DNA of 64,000 nt from Mitsuokella multacida DSM 20544 (lineage in GTDB: Bacteria; Bacillota; Negativicutes; Selenomonadales; Selenomonadaceae), in NCBI RefSeq assembly GCF_000155955.1, contig NZ_GG697142.2, positions 281,646-345,645 of the forward strand, given 5' to 3'. Numbering within the stretch: the stretch's first letter is position 1; every line of letters starts with the position of its first letter. This document shows, in pieces, positions 16,507-24,751 of this stretch. Position numbers and translations under genes: made by a program. The notes beneath the pieces are model-generated. The model was not told the origin of the DNA and did not search any database. It worked only from the letters and a program-made list of their open reading frames with translations.

Positions 16507-17385
16507 ATGGCAATTCTAGCTTTTGACGTCGGTGGCAGCAGCGTGAAGTACGCTGTCATGCAGGAAGATGGAACGGTTGAGGATAAAGGCTCGTTCAAGA
16601 CGCCATCTGACCTCGAGGGATTCTACGAGGGGCTCAGGCAGACGAAGGCGAAGCTCGAAAAGGGGCATGCTTTCAGCGGCGCAGCCTTCTCCATGCCCGG
16701 TGCAGTGGACGATGCCCGTGGCGTCATCGGTGGTTCGAGCGCTATCCCGTACATCCATGACTTTGACATCAAGTCAGCGTTGGCAGATGTGCTCGGATTG
16801 CCCGTCGCGATGGAGAACGATGCGAACTGCGCGGCGCTCGGCGAGACTTGGATCGGCATCGCCAAGGACTGCAAGGATGTCGCGTTTTTCGTCATCGGCA
16901 GTGGCGTCGGCGGCGCCATCGTCAAGGATGGCCGCGTTCACCACGGCGCGCATCTCCACGGCGGTGAATTCGGCTACATGGTCGGCGACGATGGTGCCAC
17001 AATCCTCAGCACCGCTGGCTCGACAGAGAATATCGCGCGTCTCTGCGAGCGACTGAAAGGTCTTCCAGACCACAGCCTCGATGGGCGCAAGGTCTTTGCA
17101 CTGGCCGGAGAGGGTGATGCGGAGGCGGCAAAGGCCGTCAAGCAGATGATAGAGTCTCTGGCACGCGCCATCTACAACATCCAGTACTCGTACGACCCGG
17201 AATGCTTCGTCATCGGCGGCGGCATCAGTGCCCGCGAGGACTTCGTTCCTGCCATCCAGGAAGCAATCGATGCGATCTTGGAGCGCGTTAAGGTCGCCAG
17301 AATCCGCCCCGACGTCCGCACGGCTGAGTTCGGCAACGATGCGAACCTCATCGGTGCGGTGCGCCACTTCCTGCAGACGAAATGA
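16507..17385 (+). CDS. ROK-family sugar kinase without the zinc-binding cysteines
   Basis: A 292-residue cytoplasmic kinase of the ROK family. The N-terminal phosphate loop AFDVGGSSVKYAVM, the catalytic-site block MENDANCAALGE and GSGVGGAIV are present, as is the helical HHGAHLHGGEFGYM. The usual ROK zinc motif CxCGxxGCxE, expected just after GEFGYM, is replaced by DGATILSTAGSTENIARL. This resembles the group that includes beta-glucoside kinases, so the substrate may not be free glucose. I chose the ATG at 16507, nine bases from GAGAGG. A GntR regulator gene follows and may control it, but each has its own promoter. Confidence 0.82.
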   Translation: MAILAFDVGGSSVKYAVMQEDGTVEDKGSFKTPSDLEGFYEGLRQTKAKLEKGHAFSGAAFSMPGAVDDARGVIGGSSAIPYIHDFDIKSALADVLGLPVAMENDANCAALGETWIGIAKDCKDVAFFVIGSGVGGAIVKDGRVHHGAHLHGGEFGYMVGDDGATILSTAGSTENIARLCERLKGLPDHSLDGRKVFALAGEGDAEAAKAVKQMIESLARAIYNIQYSYDPECFVIGGGISAREDFVPAIQEAIDAILERVKVARIRPDVRTAEFGNDANLIGAVRHFLQTK

Positions 17386-17408
17386 CCTTAGGGGGGTGGA
17401 TGTCCCAT

Positions 17409-17440
17409 AGCGGCTCCTCATTTTGAGGGGCCGCTGTTTT
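17409..17440 (+). terminator. Terminator after the ROK kinase gene
   Basis: AGCGGCTCCTCA (17409-17420) pairs with TGAGGGGCCGCT (17424-17435), followed by GTTTT and a T-rich stretch. Confidence 0.85.
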
Positions 17441-17451
17441 ATATCTTTTTC

Positions 17452-17480
17452 TTGATAAAATAATAAATATGTTATATAAT
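17452..17480 (+). promoter_or_regulatory. Promoter of the GntR regulator gene
   Basis: TTGATA (17452-17457), 17 bases, TATAAT (17475-17480), 41 bases before the ATG. Confidence 0.75.
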
Positions 17481-17521
17481 AAAAAGAAAAAGATATGATT
17501 TACTGTAGAGGAATATGTGTT

Positions 17522-18235
17522 ATGGTAAAATACCAGGAAATAGCAAATGAGTTGCGCAATCAGATTCAGGAGGGTGTCTATAAGGCAGGGGAACAGCTTG
17601 CGTTGGAGCGCGAGATGTGTGAGCAGTACGGCGTCAGCCGCATCACGATCAAGAAGGCTGTCGACCAGCTCGTCAAGGAAGGCCTCGTCGTCAAGCGGCG
17701 CGGCTCGGGTACCTTCGTCAAGAGCCTCGCGAACGAGGACGTCCACGACATCAGCATGGCCAATCAGTTTTCGGGCTTCTCGAAGGTGTTCGAGGGGCAT
17801 AAGGTCTCGACGAAGGTCGTGCGCTTCGACATCATCCACCCGACGGCGGAGGTCGCGGAGAAGCTCAACATCACGACGGATGATTTCGTCTATGACATCG
17901 TGCGCCTGCGCCAGGTGGACGGCAGCCCGGTCGTCATCGAGTACACGAACATGCCGATTGAGCTGATCCCGGGCATCAAGCGCGAGGTGCTTGAGAAGTC
18001 GATCTACCGCTACATCGAAGAGCAGCTCCACTTCAAGATCCAGTCGGCGCATCGCTTCATCCGCGCCCTGCTGCCGACGCCCGAGGAGGAGGAACTGCTG
18101 CAGATCGAGCACGGCACGATGCCAATCCTCGAGGTCGAGCAGGTTGCTTTCCTCGACGATGGGCGTGCTTTCGAATATGCCAAGGCGCATCATCGCGGCG
18201 ACAAGCAGGTATTTCGTGTCGTGAGCATCCGCTGA
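17522..18235 (+). CDS. GntR-family transcriptional regulator (HutC/UTRA type)
   Basis: A 237-residue repressor-type regulator. The N-terminal winged helix spans KYQEIANELRNQI through EQYGVSRITIKKAVDQLVKEG and the wing KRRGSGTFVKS, about residues 3-70. The C-terminal UTRA domain, which senses a small effector, includes PVVIEYTNMPIELIPGI and the terminal EVEQVAFLDDGRAFEYAKAHHRGD. The ATG at 17522 has GTAGAGGAA upstream, and the longer in-frame ATG at 17495 lacks a binding site. UTRA regulators often sense phosphorylated sugars, so the neighbouring ROK kinase is the most likely target. That link is inference. Confidence 0.88.
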   Translation: MVKYQEIANELRNQIQEGVYKAGEQLALEREMCEQYGVSRITIKKAVDQLVKEGLVVKRRGSGTFVKSLANEDVHDISMANQFSGFSKVFEGHKVSTKVVRFDIIHPTAEVAEKLNITTDDFVYDIVRLRQVDGSPVVIEYTNMPIELIPGIKREVLEKSIYRYIEEQLHFKIQSAHRFIRALLPTPEEEELLQIEHGTMPILEVEQVAFLDDGRAFEYAKAHHRGDKQVFRVVSIR

Positions 18236-18244
18236 TGCAAGAAA

Positions 18245-18275
18245 ACCTCAGATCTATGGATCTGAGGTCTTCTTG
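18245..18275 (+). terminator. Terminator between convergent genes
   Basis: ACCTCAGATC (18245-18254) pairs with GATCTGAGGT (18259-18268). It is T-rich on the plus strand (TCTTCTTGTTT) and could also stop the opposing transcript. Confidence 0.75.
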
Positions 18276-18282
18276 TTTATCG

Positions 18283-18981
18283 TCATTGTGATGCTGATGT
18301 GTCAGCCTGTCCGGTGCCGTCGTCATCCGTATCCTCTTCGGGGATAGCGAGGTAGTCGCGGATGGCCGCAATCTCATCGGCGATGAAGAGGGCGGGCGGC
18401 GATTCGCGGATCATGACGGCCTGCAGCATGTGGCTCTGTTCTTCCTGGTCATCGGTGCTGAGGTTGGCCGGGTCGGCTGCCGCGCGCGTCAGAGCAATCG
18501 CGCGGTGCTGCGCGTCAGCGTAGGCATGTGCCTTGCGCACGAGCTCGATGGACTGGTCGTAGCAGAAGTCGTTGAGCGCAAGTGGCGGCGTGCGCCCCGC
18601 GATGCGCGTGTCGAGTGCCTGGCTGTCCTTCTCGAGCTGCGCGAGGCGCAGGTAGGCCGTCTGGATGCTGATGATGTCGGCTTTGAAGTCCGCGAGTATC
18701 TTATGGTAGCGCTGCCAGTTGCGGTCGAGGTCCTCGAGGTCTTTCTGGTAGTCTGTATACCAGACGGCGAAGACCTGCTGCTGCTGCTGGCGTTCTTCGC
18801 GGACTTCCTGGCTGACGACCGCATCGCTATTGCGGTGCGGTGCGGGCCAGAGGAAGAAGACGATGGCGCTGGCCGCGCAGAGCACGAGGAAGAAGGCGAA
18901 GAAGACCTTGCGGCTTGGGATGTAGCGGTAGAGCAGGGCGAGCAGCACGACTGCGACGGCCGCCCCTATGTAGATGAGCAT
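18283..18981 (-). CDS. Hypothetical membrane-anchored coiled-coil protein
   Basis: I do not recognise a family. The 232-residue protein starts with two hydrophobic segments (about residues 3-18 and 26-45) separated by YRYIPSRKV. A region of ~130 residues rich in Glu, Gln, Arg and Leu follows (EVREERQQQQQVF, then RYHKILADFKADI), likely coiled coil on one side of the membrane. The tail is acidic (EEDTDDDG). A good ribosome binding site (GGAGGTGGG) precedes the ATG. It is divergent from the SbmA-like ABC transporter gene and their promoters face each other within ~40 bases, so they may share regulation. Calling it an accessory protein of that transporter would be speculation. Confidence 0.6.
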   Translation of the reverse strand: MLIYIGAAVAVVLLALLYRYIPSRKVFFAFFLVLCAASAIVFFLWPAPHRNSDAVVSQEVREERQQQQQVFAVWYTDYQKDLEDLDRNWQRYHKILADFKADIISIQTAYLRLAQLEKDSQALDTRIAGRTPPLALNDFCYDQSIELVRKAHAYADAQHRAIALTRAAADPANLSTDDQEEQSHMLQAVMIRESPPALFIADEIAAIRDYLAIPEEDTDDDGTGQADTSASQ

Positions 18982-19036
18982 GTTCCCACCTCCGGAAATT
19001 CATGTTTTGATCTTATACTATCTCATATATAATGCT

Positions 19037-19065
19037 ATTCTAGCAAATGCGTGCTGGAAAGACAA
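19037..19065 (-). promoter_or_regulatory. Promoter of the coiled-coil membrane protein gene
   Basis: On the minus strand, TTGTCT (complement of 19060-19065), 17 bases, TAGAAT (complement of 19037-19042). Confidence 0.6.
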
Positions 19066-19075
19066 TGGCGCAGTC

Positions 19076-19104
19076 TTGCAGGGGACGGGGGAACGCGCTA
19101 TACT
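19076..19104 (+). promoter_or_regulatory. Promoter of the ABC transporter gene, followed by a tandem repeat
   Basis: TTGCAG (19076-19081), 17 bases, TATACT (19099-19104). The nine-base unit TGAGGTCAT occurs twice in tandem at 19104-19112 and 19113-19121, over the expected transcription start, which is a possible operator. Confidence 0.65.
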
Positions 19105-19140
19105 GAGGTCATTGAGGTCATTCATTAAGGATGTGATAGT

Positions 19141-20850
19141 TTGAAACAAAAGTTTTGGAAAAATTTCTGGCATCTGTTCCGCGGATACTGGAATTCAGAA
19201 GAGAAGTGGAAGGCGAGGGGGCTCTTGGCCTTCGTCATCGGTCTGAACTTCGCGTCGGTCTACCTGCTCGTCCGCCTCAACAGCTGGTACAACGTCTTCT
19301 ACAATGCCCTGCAACAGTATCAGGCGGAGTCGTTCTGGCCACTCATCGGTGAGTTCACGGGGCTGGCCTTCCTCTACATCATCCTCGCGGTCTACGCGAT
19401 CTACCTGCGCCAGATGCTCCAGATCAAATGGCGGACCTGGATGACGAACCGCTATCTCGACGGCTGGATGAAGGACCAGGTCTACTACCGCCTGCAGGTC
19501 TTGCGCAGCGATACGGATAACCCGGACCAGCGAATCAGCGAGGACATTAACCAGTTCATCTCGCTGACGCTGCAGCTGCTCATCGGCATCCTCAAGCAGA
19601 TCACGACGCTCGGCGCTTTCGGCGTCGTACTCTGGAATCTCTCGGGTGCTTTCACCGTGCCAATCGGCGGCCATGAGTTCGTCATTTACGGCTACATGTT
19701 CTGGTTCTCGCTGCTCTACTCAGTGCTCGGCACGATTGGCGTCCACTTCGTCGGCCGCAAACTCATCGGACTCAACTTCGATCAGCAGCGCTACGAAGCC
19801 GATTTCCGTTTCAACATGATGCGTGTGCGCGAGAACAGCGAGAGCATCGCCTTCTATCGCGGTGAGCAGCCGGAGTCCGTTGGCTTTGCCGAGCGCTTCG
19901 CGAAGGTCATCAAGAATTACTGGCAGCTCATGCGCCGGACGAAGATCCTGAACTTCTACGTCAATGGCTACGGCCAGTTGGCCATCATCGTGCCGCTCGT
20001 CATGGCGGCGCCGCAGTACTTCGCCGGCACCATGACGCTCGGCGGCCTCATGCAGACGTCGTCGGCCTTCGGCCGCGTGCAGGATGCGCTGTCGTACTTC
20101 GTCTCGGTCTACGACACGATCGCACAGCTCGCTGCAGTTATCCGCCGTCTCTCGGGCTTCACGGCCCATATGGAGGGTGCGTCCGACATCAAGAGCGAGG
20201 TCGTGCGCGAAAAGGCCGCTGACGATGCCCTCGTCGTGCGCGACTTCGATGTCAAGCTGCCCGACGGCCGCGTGCTGCTCTCGGACTGCAACCTGACCAT
20301 CAAAGAAGGCGAGCGCCTCTTGATCACGGGCGCTTCCGGCTGCGGCAAGAGCACGCTCTTGCGCACCTTAGCGGGCATCTGGCCGTACGGCAGCGGCGAG
20401 ATCGAGATCCCGGAGAAGAGCCGCATCCTCTTCCTGCCGCAGCGCCCGTACCTGCCACTCGGCAGCCTGCGCCGCGCGCTCTACTACCCGCTGAGCGCTT
20501 CGGGCCCTGAGGAGAACCTCAAGGATGTCCTGCGCAAGGTCGGCCTTGCGGACTTCATTCCGCGTCTCGACGACATCGACGACTGGAGCCGCATCCTCTC
20601 GCTCGGCGAGCAGCAGCGCCTGGCCTTTGCCCGCGTCCTGCTCGTCAAGCCGGACTGGGTCTTCCTCGACGAGGCGACCTCGGCTCTCGACGAGCCGCGC
20701 GAGCAGGAGATGTACGAGCTCATGCGCAGGGAACTGCCGCATACCGGCATCATCAGTGTCGGCCACCGCTCGACGCTCTTTAGCCAGCACGAAGAAGAAC
20801 TCCACCTCACAGGCGACGGCAGCTGGCAGTGCCGTCCGGTCACGGTATGA
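19141..20850 (+). CDS. SbmA/YddA-type ABC transporter (membrane and ATPase domains fused)
   Basis: A 569-residue half-transporter. The membrane part (about residues 20-330) matches the SbmA/BacA-like ABC_membrane_2 family, with LNSWYNVFYNALQ and WRTWMTNRYLDGWM near the N-terminus and QRISEDINQF further on. The ATPase carries Walker A GASGCGKST, signature LSLGEQQRLAFAR and Walker B WVFLDEATSALDE. Relatives transport vitamin B12, peptides such as bleomycin and microcins, or other modified peptides across the inner membrane, and the substrate here is unknown. The start is TTG at 19141 with AAGG upstream. The gene is monocistronic and divergent from a membrane coiled-coil gene. Confidence 0.88.
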   Translation: MKQKFWKNFWHLFRGYWNSEEKWKARGLLAFVIGLNFASVYLLVRLNSWYNVFYNALQQYQAESFWPLIGEFTGLAFLYIILAVYAIYLRQMLQIKWRTWMTNRYLDGWMKDQVYYRLQVLRSDTDNPDQRISEDINQFISLTLQLLIGILKQITTLGAFGVVLWNLSGAFTVPIGGHEFVIYGYMFWFSLLYSVLGTIGVHFVGRKLIGLNFDQQRYEADFRFNMMRVRENSESIAFYRGEQPESVGFAERFAKVIKNYWQLMRRTKILNFYVNGYGQLAIIVPLVMAAPQYFAGTMTLGGLMQTSSAFGRVQDALSYFVSVYDTIAQLAAVIRRLSGFTAHMEGASDIKSEVVREKAADDALVVRDFDVKLPDGRVLLSDCNLTIKEGERLLITGASGCGKSTLLRTLAGIWPYGSGEIEIPEKSRILFLPQRPYLPLGSLRRALYYPLSASGPEENLKDVLRKVGLADFIPRLDDIDDWSRILSLGEQQRLAFARVLLVKPDWVFLDEATSALDEPREQEMYELMRRELPHTGIISVGHRSTLFSQHEEELHLTGDGSWQCRPVTV

Positions 20851-20883
20851 TGCTTTTGACCTGTTGAATCATATCGTTTCTTT

Positions 20884-20924
20884 ATCGGTCAAGTCATTTC
20901 GACTTGACCGATTTTTTGTTTTTA
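20884..20924 (+). terminator. Terminator after the ABC transporter gene
   Basis: ATCGGTCAAGTC (20884-20895) pairs perfectly with GACTTGACCGAT (20901-20912), followed by TTTTTG and more T. Confidence 0.92.
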
Positions 20925-21040
20925 GTTGCTTTATTATAAATAATGATAATAATTTACACAGCAAAAGATAAATAAAACATCAATTTAATTACAAAACACA
21001 AATAAATACAGAATAAAACATAAAAAAGAAGATTTTTATG

Positions 21041-21069
21041 TTGACTTTTGTGCGGTGAAGCGCTATGAT
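21041..21069 (+). promoter_or_regulatory. Rhamnose operon promoter
   Basis: TTGACT (21041-21046), 17 bases, TATGAT (21064-21069). The 110 bases upstream, after the previous terminator, are very AT-rich and hold no gene. Confidence 0.75.
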
Positions 21070-21080
21070 AATACTGCAAG

Positions 21081-21110
21081 AACAAAGAATATCAAATAAA
21101 AACAAAGAAT
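21081..21110 (+). promoter_or_regulatory. Tandem operator candidate of the rhamnose operon
   Basis: The ten-base sequence AACAAAGAAT occurs at 21081-21090 and again at 21101-21110, exactly 20 bases (about two helical turns) apart and just downstream of the -10. This is a good place for a repressor. DeoR-family proteins commonly bind spaced direct repeats, and the DeoR regulator at the far end of the operon is the obvious candidate. AACAAA also recurs near that regulator's own promoter, but less regularly. Confidence 0.5.
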
Positions 21111-21156
21111 TTACTACAGATATCACGCATGTGATGGATTCGGAAGGGATGGGAAA

Positions 21157-22575
21157 ATGGCAGAAATAACGTACTATCTAGCCGTCGATATCGGCGCGTC
21201 GAGCGGCCGCCACATTCTCGGCTGGATGGATAAGGGGAAGATCCGCATGGAGGAGATCTACCGCTTCGAGAATAAGCTGGAGAAGCGCAATGGCCATCTG
21301 TGCTGGAATCTCGATCATCTTTTCCATGAGGTCGTGGAGGGCCTGCGCAAGTGCAAGGAGCTCGACCGCATCCCCGAGAGTGTCGGCATCGACACCTGGG
21401 GCGTTGACTTCGTCCTGCTCGATGCCAACGGCAATGTGCTCGGCAATACCGTCGCCTATCGCGACGGCCGCACGAAGGGCATGGATGAAGAGGTCTACAA
21501 GGTGATTTCGGAATCGGAGCTCTACGGGCGCAACGGCATCCAGAAGCAGCTATTCAATTCCATCTATCAGCTGATGGCCATCAAGAAGGAGGCGCCGCAG
21601 CTTTTGGCGCGTGCCGACCGCTTCCTGATGATTCCGGAATACCTCAACTACCGCCTGACGGGCGTGGCGATGAACGAGTACACGAATGCGACGACGACGC
21701 AGCTCGTCAACGCCAAGACGCAGGACTGGGATTTCGAGCTCATGGAGATGTTGGACCTGCCGACGAAGATCTTCGGTGAGCTCAATATGCCGAAGACAGT
21801 CGTTGGACCGCTTTCAAGTGAGATGGCTGCACGCGTCGGCTTCCAGACGACGGTGGTCCTGCCCGCGACGCACGATACGGGCTCGGCCGTCATGGCGGTG
21901 CCGACGAATTCGGATGACAGCATTTACCTGAGCTCCGGGACGTGGTCGCTCATGGGCATCGAGCGGCTGATCCCGGACTGCACGGAACTGAGCCGCAAGC
22001 ACAACTTCACGAATGAAGGCGGCTACCATCACCGCTACCGCTACCTCAAAAACATCATGGGCATGTGGATGATGCAGAATATCCGCCGCGAGTTCAAGCA
22101 CAAGTACACGTTCGAAGAGCTCTATGAACTGGCCTATATCGGCCGTTACTTCACCTCGACGGTCGATGTCAATGATGATATGTTCCTCGCACCGGAGAGC
22201 ATGATCAAGGCCCTGCAGGCTTACTGCGAGCAGACCGGGCAGGAGAAGCCGGAAACGGAATGCGAACTGCTCTACTGCGTCTACCGCAGCCTGGCGAAGT
22301 GCTACGCGAAGACGGTCGCTGAGATCGAGACGGTCACAGGCCGCAAGTATGACACCATCCATGTGGTCGGCGGCGGTTGTCAGGATAAGTTCCTCGACCG
22401 CCTGCTTGTCGAGGTGACAGGCAAGGATGTCTATGCCGGCCCGATCGAGGCGACAGCAATCGGTAACATCATGGCGCAGATGCTGCGTGATCACGTCTTT
22501 GAAGACCTCAAAGAAGCGCGCCAGGTCGTCGCGAAATCGTTCGATGTCAAGCGCATTGCCAGCGAGCGTGAATGA
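21157..22575 (+). CDS. rhaB: L-rhamnulokinase
   Basis: FGGY-family kinase that phosphorylates L-rhamnulose to L-rhamnulose 1-phosphate in the cytoplasm. The 472-residue length is usual. Visible motifs are the N-terminal [13 protein letters not shown] phosphate loop, [38 protein letters not shown] with [12 protein letters not shown], and the C-terminal [15 protein letters not shown]. It is the first gene of rhaB-rhaA-rhaD-transporter-rhaM and has a strong GGAAGGGA ribosome binding site. Confidence 0.95.
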   Translation: MAEITYYLAVDIGASSGRHILGWMDKGKIRMEEIYRFENKLEKRNGHLCWNLDHLFHEVVEGLRKCKELDRIPESVGIDTWGVDFVLLDANGNVLGNTVAYRDGRTKGMDEEVYKVISESELYGRNGIQKQLFNSIYQLMAIKKEAPQLLARADRFLMIPEYLNYRLTGVAMNEYTNATTTQLVNAKTQDWDFELMEMLDLPTKIFGELNMPKTVVGPLSSEMAARVGFQTTVVLPATHDTGSAVMAVPTNSDDSIYLSSGTWSLMGIERLIPDCTELSRKHNFTNEGGYHHRYRYLKNIMGMWMMQNIRREFKHKYTFEELYELAYIGRYFTSTVDVNDDMFLAPESMIKALQAYCEQTGQEKPETECELLYCVYRSLAKCYAKTVAEIETVTGRKYDTIHVVGGGCQDKFLDRLLVEVTGKDVYAGPIEATAIGNIMAQMLRDHVFEDLKEARQVVAKSFDVKRIASERE

Positions 22576-22634
22576 TATATATCTACGATATTCAGAATAA
22601 AGATAATGGAACGAATGAACAGGAGGTTTTTCTC

Positions 22635-23870
22635 ATGTCGAGATTTGAAGAAGCAAAAGAAGCGTATGCAGGTGTTGGCGTGGATGTGGAAGCTGCTTTG
22701 AAGCAGTTGCAGCAGGTGCGCATCTCGATGCACTGCTGGCAGGGCGACGATGTCCTGGGCTTTGACTCGGATACGCTGACGGGCGGCATTGCCACGACGG
22801 GCAACTACCCGGGCCGTGCCCGCAATCCGGAAGAGCTCATGGCCGACATACACAAAGCCTACACCCTGATCCCTGGCAAGCACAAGCTCAATCTGCACGC
22901 TTCGTACCGCATCACGGATGAGAAGGTAGACCGCGACAAGATCGAGCCGAAACACTTCAAGGCCTGGGTTGATTTCGCGAAGGAAGAGGGCATCGGTCTC
23001 GACTTCAACCCGACGTTCTTCAGCCACAAGAACGTCAAGGACAACATGACGCTTTCGAGCCCGGATAAGGCCATCCGCGATTTCTGGATTGAGCACGGCA
23101 AGGCTTGCCGCAAGATTGCCAACTACTTCGGTGAAGAGCTCGGCATCACGGCACTCGACAACATCTGGATCCCGGATGGCACGAAGGATGTGCCGGCTGA
23201 CCGCATCGGACCGCGTGCCCGTCTCAAGGATGCACTCGATGAGATCCTCTCCGTCAAGTACGACCGCAAGAACATTGCGGATGCTGTCGAGGGCAAGGTC
23301 TTCGGCATTGGCGTTGAGTCCTACACGGTCGGCTCGCACGAGTTCTACATGAACTACGCGGCGAAGAATGGCCTCATGTGCCTGCTCGATACGGGCCATT
23401 ACCACCCGACCGAGGTCGTCTCCGACAAGATCTCCTCGATGCTGCTCTTCAATGACAGCCTCGCGCTGCATGTCAGCCGCCCGGTCCGTTGGGACAGCGA
23501 TCACGTCATCAAGCTCGACGATGAGCTCAAGGAACTCGCGACGGAACTCGTGCGCTGCAATGCCCTTGACAAGGTCTTCATTGGTCTCGACTTCTTCGAT
23601 GCCAGCATCAACCGTCTCGCTGCCTGGGTCATCGGCATGCGCAACATGCAGAAAGCTCTGCTCTACGGCCTGCTGACGCCGAACAAGGAACTCAAGGCCG
23701 CACAGGATGCAGCCGACTTCACGAAGGTCCTGCAGGGGCTCGAAGAGATCAAGACGCTGCCGTTCGGCGATGTCTGGGCCGAGTTCTGCCAGCGCAATGA
23801 GGTGCCGGTCGACGGCAAGTGGTACCCAATCGTCAAGGAATATGAGAAAGACGTCCAGTTCAAGAGATAA
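22635..23870 (+). CDS. rhaA: L-rhamnose isomerase
   Basis: Converts L-rhamnose to L-rhamnulose. The 411-residue length is typical. The protein starts [22 protein letters not shown] and carries [10 protein letters not shown] (N-terminal sugar-binding region), [22 protein letters not shown] and [14 protein letters not shown], whose acidic and histidine residues bind the two Mn ions. I chose the ATG at 22635 because AGGAGG lies eight bases upstream. An in-frame upstream start at 22572 would overlap rhaB and adds a non-conserved 21-residue leader. Confidence 0.96.
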   Translation: MSRFEEAKEAYAGVGVDVEAALKQLQQVRISMHCWQGDDVLGFDSDTLTGGIATTGNYPGRARNPEELMADIHKAYTLIPGKHKLNLHASYRITDEKVDRDKIEPKHFKAWVDFAKEEGIGLDFNPTFFSHKNVKDNMTLSSPDKAIRDFWIEHGKACRKIANYFGEELGITALDNIWIPDGTKDVPADRIGPRARLKDALDEILSVKYDRKNIADAVEGKVFGIGVESYTVGSHEFYMNYAAKNGLMCLLDTGHYHPTEVVSDKISSMLLFNDSLALHVSRPVRWDSDHVIKLDDELKELATELVRCNALDKVFIGLDFFDASINRLAAWVIGMRNMQKALLYGLLTPNKELKAAQDAADFTKVLQGLEEIKTLPFGDVWAEFCQRNEVPVDGKWYPIVKEYEKDVQFKR

Positions 23871-23891
23871 GAGATAAGTGAGGTAATCATC

Positions 23892-24710
23892 ATGGATATC
23901 CAGGATTCTAAGTTCATGGAAGGCTTCAAGCGCCTGACAGCTGATGCGTTCAAGAAGGGCTGGCATGAGCGCAATGGCGGCAACTTGACGTACCGCGTCA
24001 AGCCAGAAGAGGTCGAAGCCGTCAAGGAGTCGCTGCATGAGGTCAAGGAGTGGCAGCCAATCGGCAATACGGTGCCGGGCCTTGCGGGCGAGTACTTCCT
24101 CGTCACGGGCAGCGGCAAGTACATGCGTAATGTCTCGCTGGCACCAGAGGAGAATGTCGCGCTCATCAAGATCGATGAGAAGGGCGAGCAGTACGGCATT
24201 GTCTGGGGCCTCGTCAATGGCGGCCGCCCGACGAGCGAACTGCCGACGCATCTCGCGGCGCATGAGCTCAAGAAAAAGATGACGGACGGCAGGAACCGCA
24301 TCATCTACCATGCGCATCCGACGAACCTCATCGCGCTGACCTTTGTGCTGCCGCTCAAGGACAAGGAGTTCACGCGCGAGCTCTGGGAGATGGCGACGGA
24401 AGACCCCGTTATCTTCCCGGAGGGCATTGGCGTTGTCCCGTGGATGGTGCCGGGCGGCAAGGAGATTGCCGACGCCTCGGTCAAGCTCATGGAGAAGTAT
24501 CGCGTCGTCGTCTGGGCGCATCACGGCCTGTTTGTCTGTGGCGACGACTTCGACGAGGCCTTCGGCCTCATGGATACGGTCGAGAAGGCGTCGGAAATCT
24601 GCGTCAAGGTGCTCTCGATGGGCGGCAAGAAGCAGACCATCCCACGTGAGGGCTTCATTCAGCTGGCCAAGGATTTCCATATCGACCTCAATACCGATCT
24701 TTTGGATTGA
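23892..24710 (+). CDS. rhaD: Rhamnulose-1-phosphate aldolase
   Basis: Class II aldolase that cleaves L-rhamnulose 1-phosphate into dihydroxyacetone phosphate and L-lactaldehyde. At 272 residues it has the usual length. Motifs of the family are ERNGGNLTYRV near residues 27-37, the THLAAHELK stretch, YHAHPTNLIAL (the zinc-binding HxH pair) and VWAHHGLFVCGDDFDEAFG (third histidine region). It is spaced 21 bases after rhaA with GTGAGGTAA as ribosome binding site. No lactaldehyde reductase or dehydrogenase gene is in the window. Confidence 0.96.
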   Translation: MDIQDSKFMEGFKRLTADAFKKGWHERNGGNLTYRVKPEEVEAVKESLHEVKEWQPIGNTVPGLAGEYFLVTGSGKYMRNVSLAPEENVALIKIDEKGEQYGIVWGLVNGGRPTSELPTHLAAHELKKKMTDGRNRIIYHAHPTNLIALTFVLPLKDKEFTRELWEMATEDPVIFPEGIGVVPWMVPGGKEIADASVKLMEKYRVVVWAHHGLFVCGDDFDEAFGLMDTVEKASEICVKVLSMGGKKQTIPREGFIQLAKDFHIDLNTDLLD

Positions 24711-24751
24711 TGTGAGGCTGGTAGATATTGTTTTGAAAGGACTGAAAAAGC

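Noticed and set aside
22572-22634. Upstream start for rhaA overlapping the rhaB stop
   Set aside because: The extra 21 residues are not family-like, and AGGAGG sits directly before the ATG at 22635.
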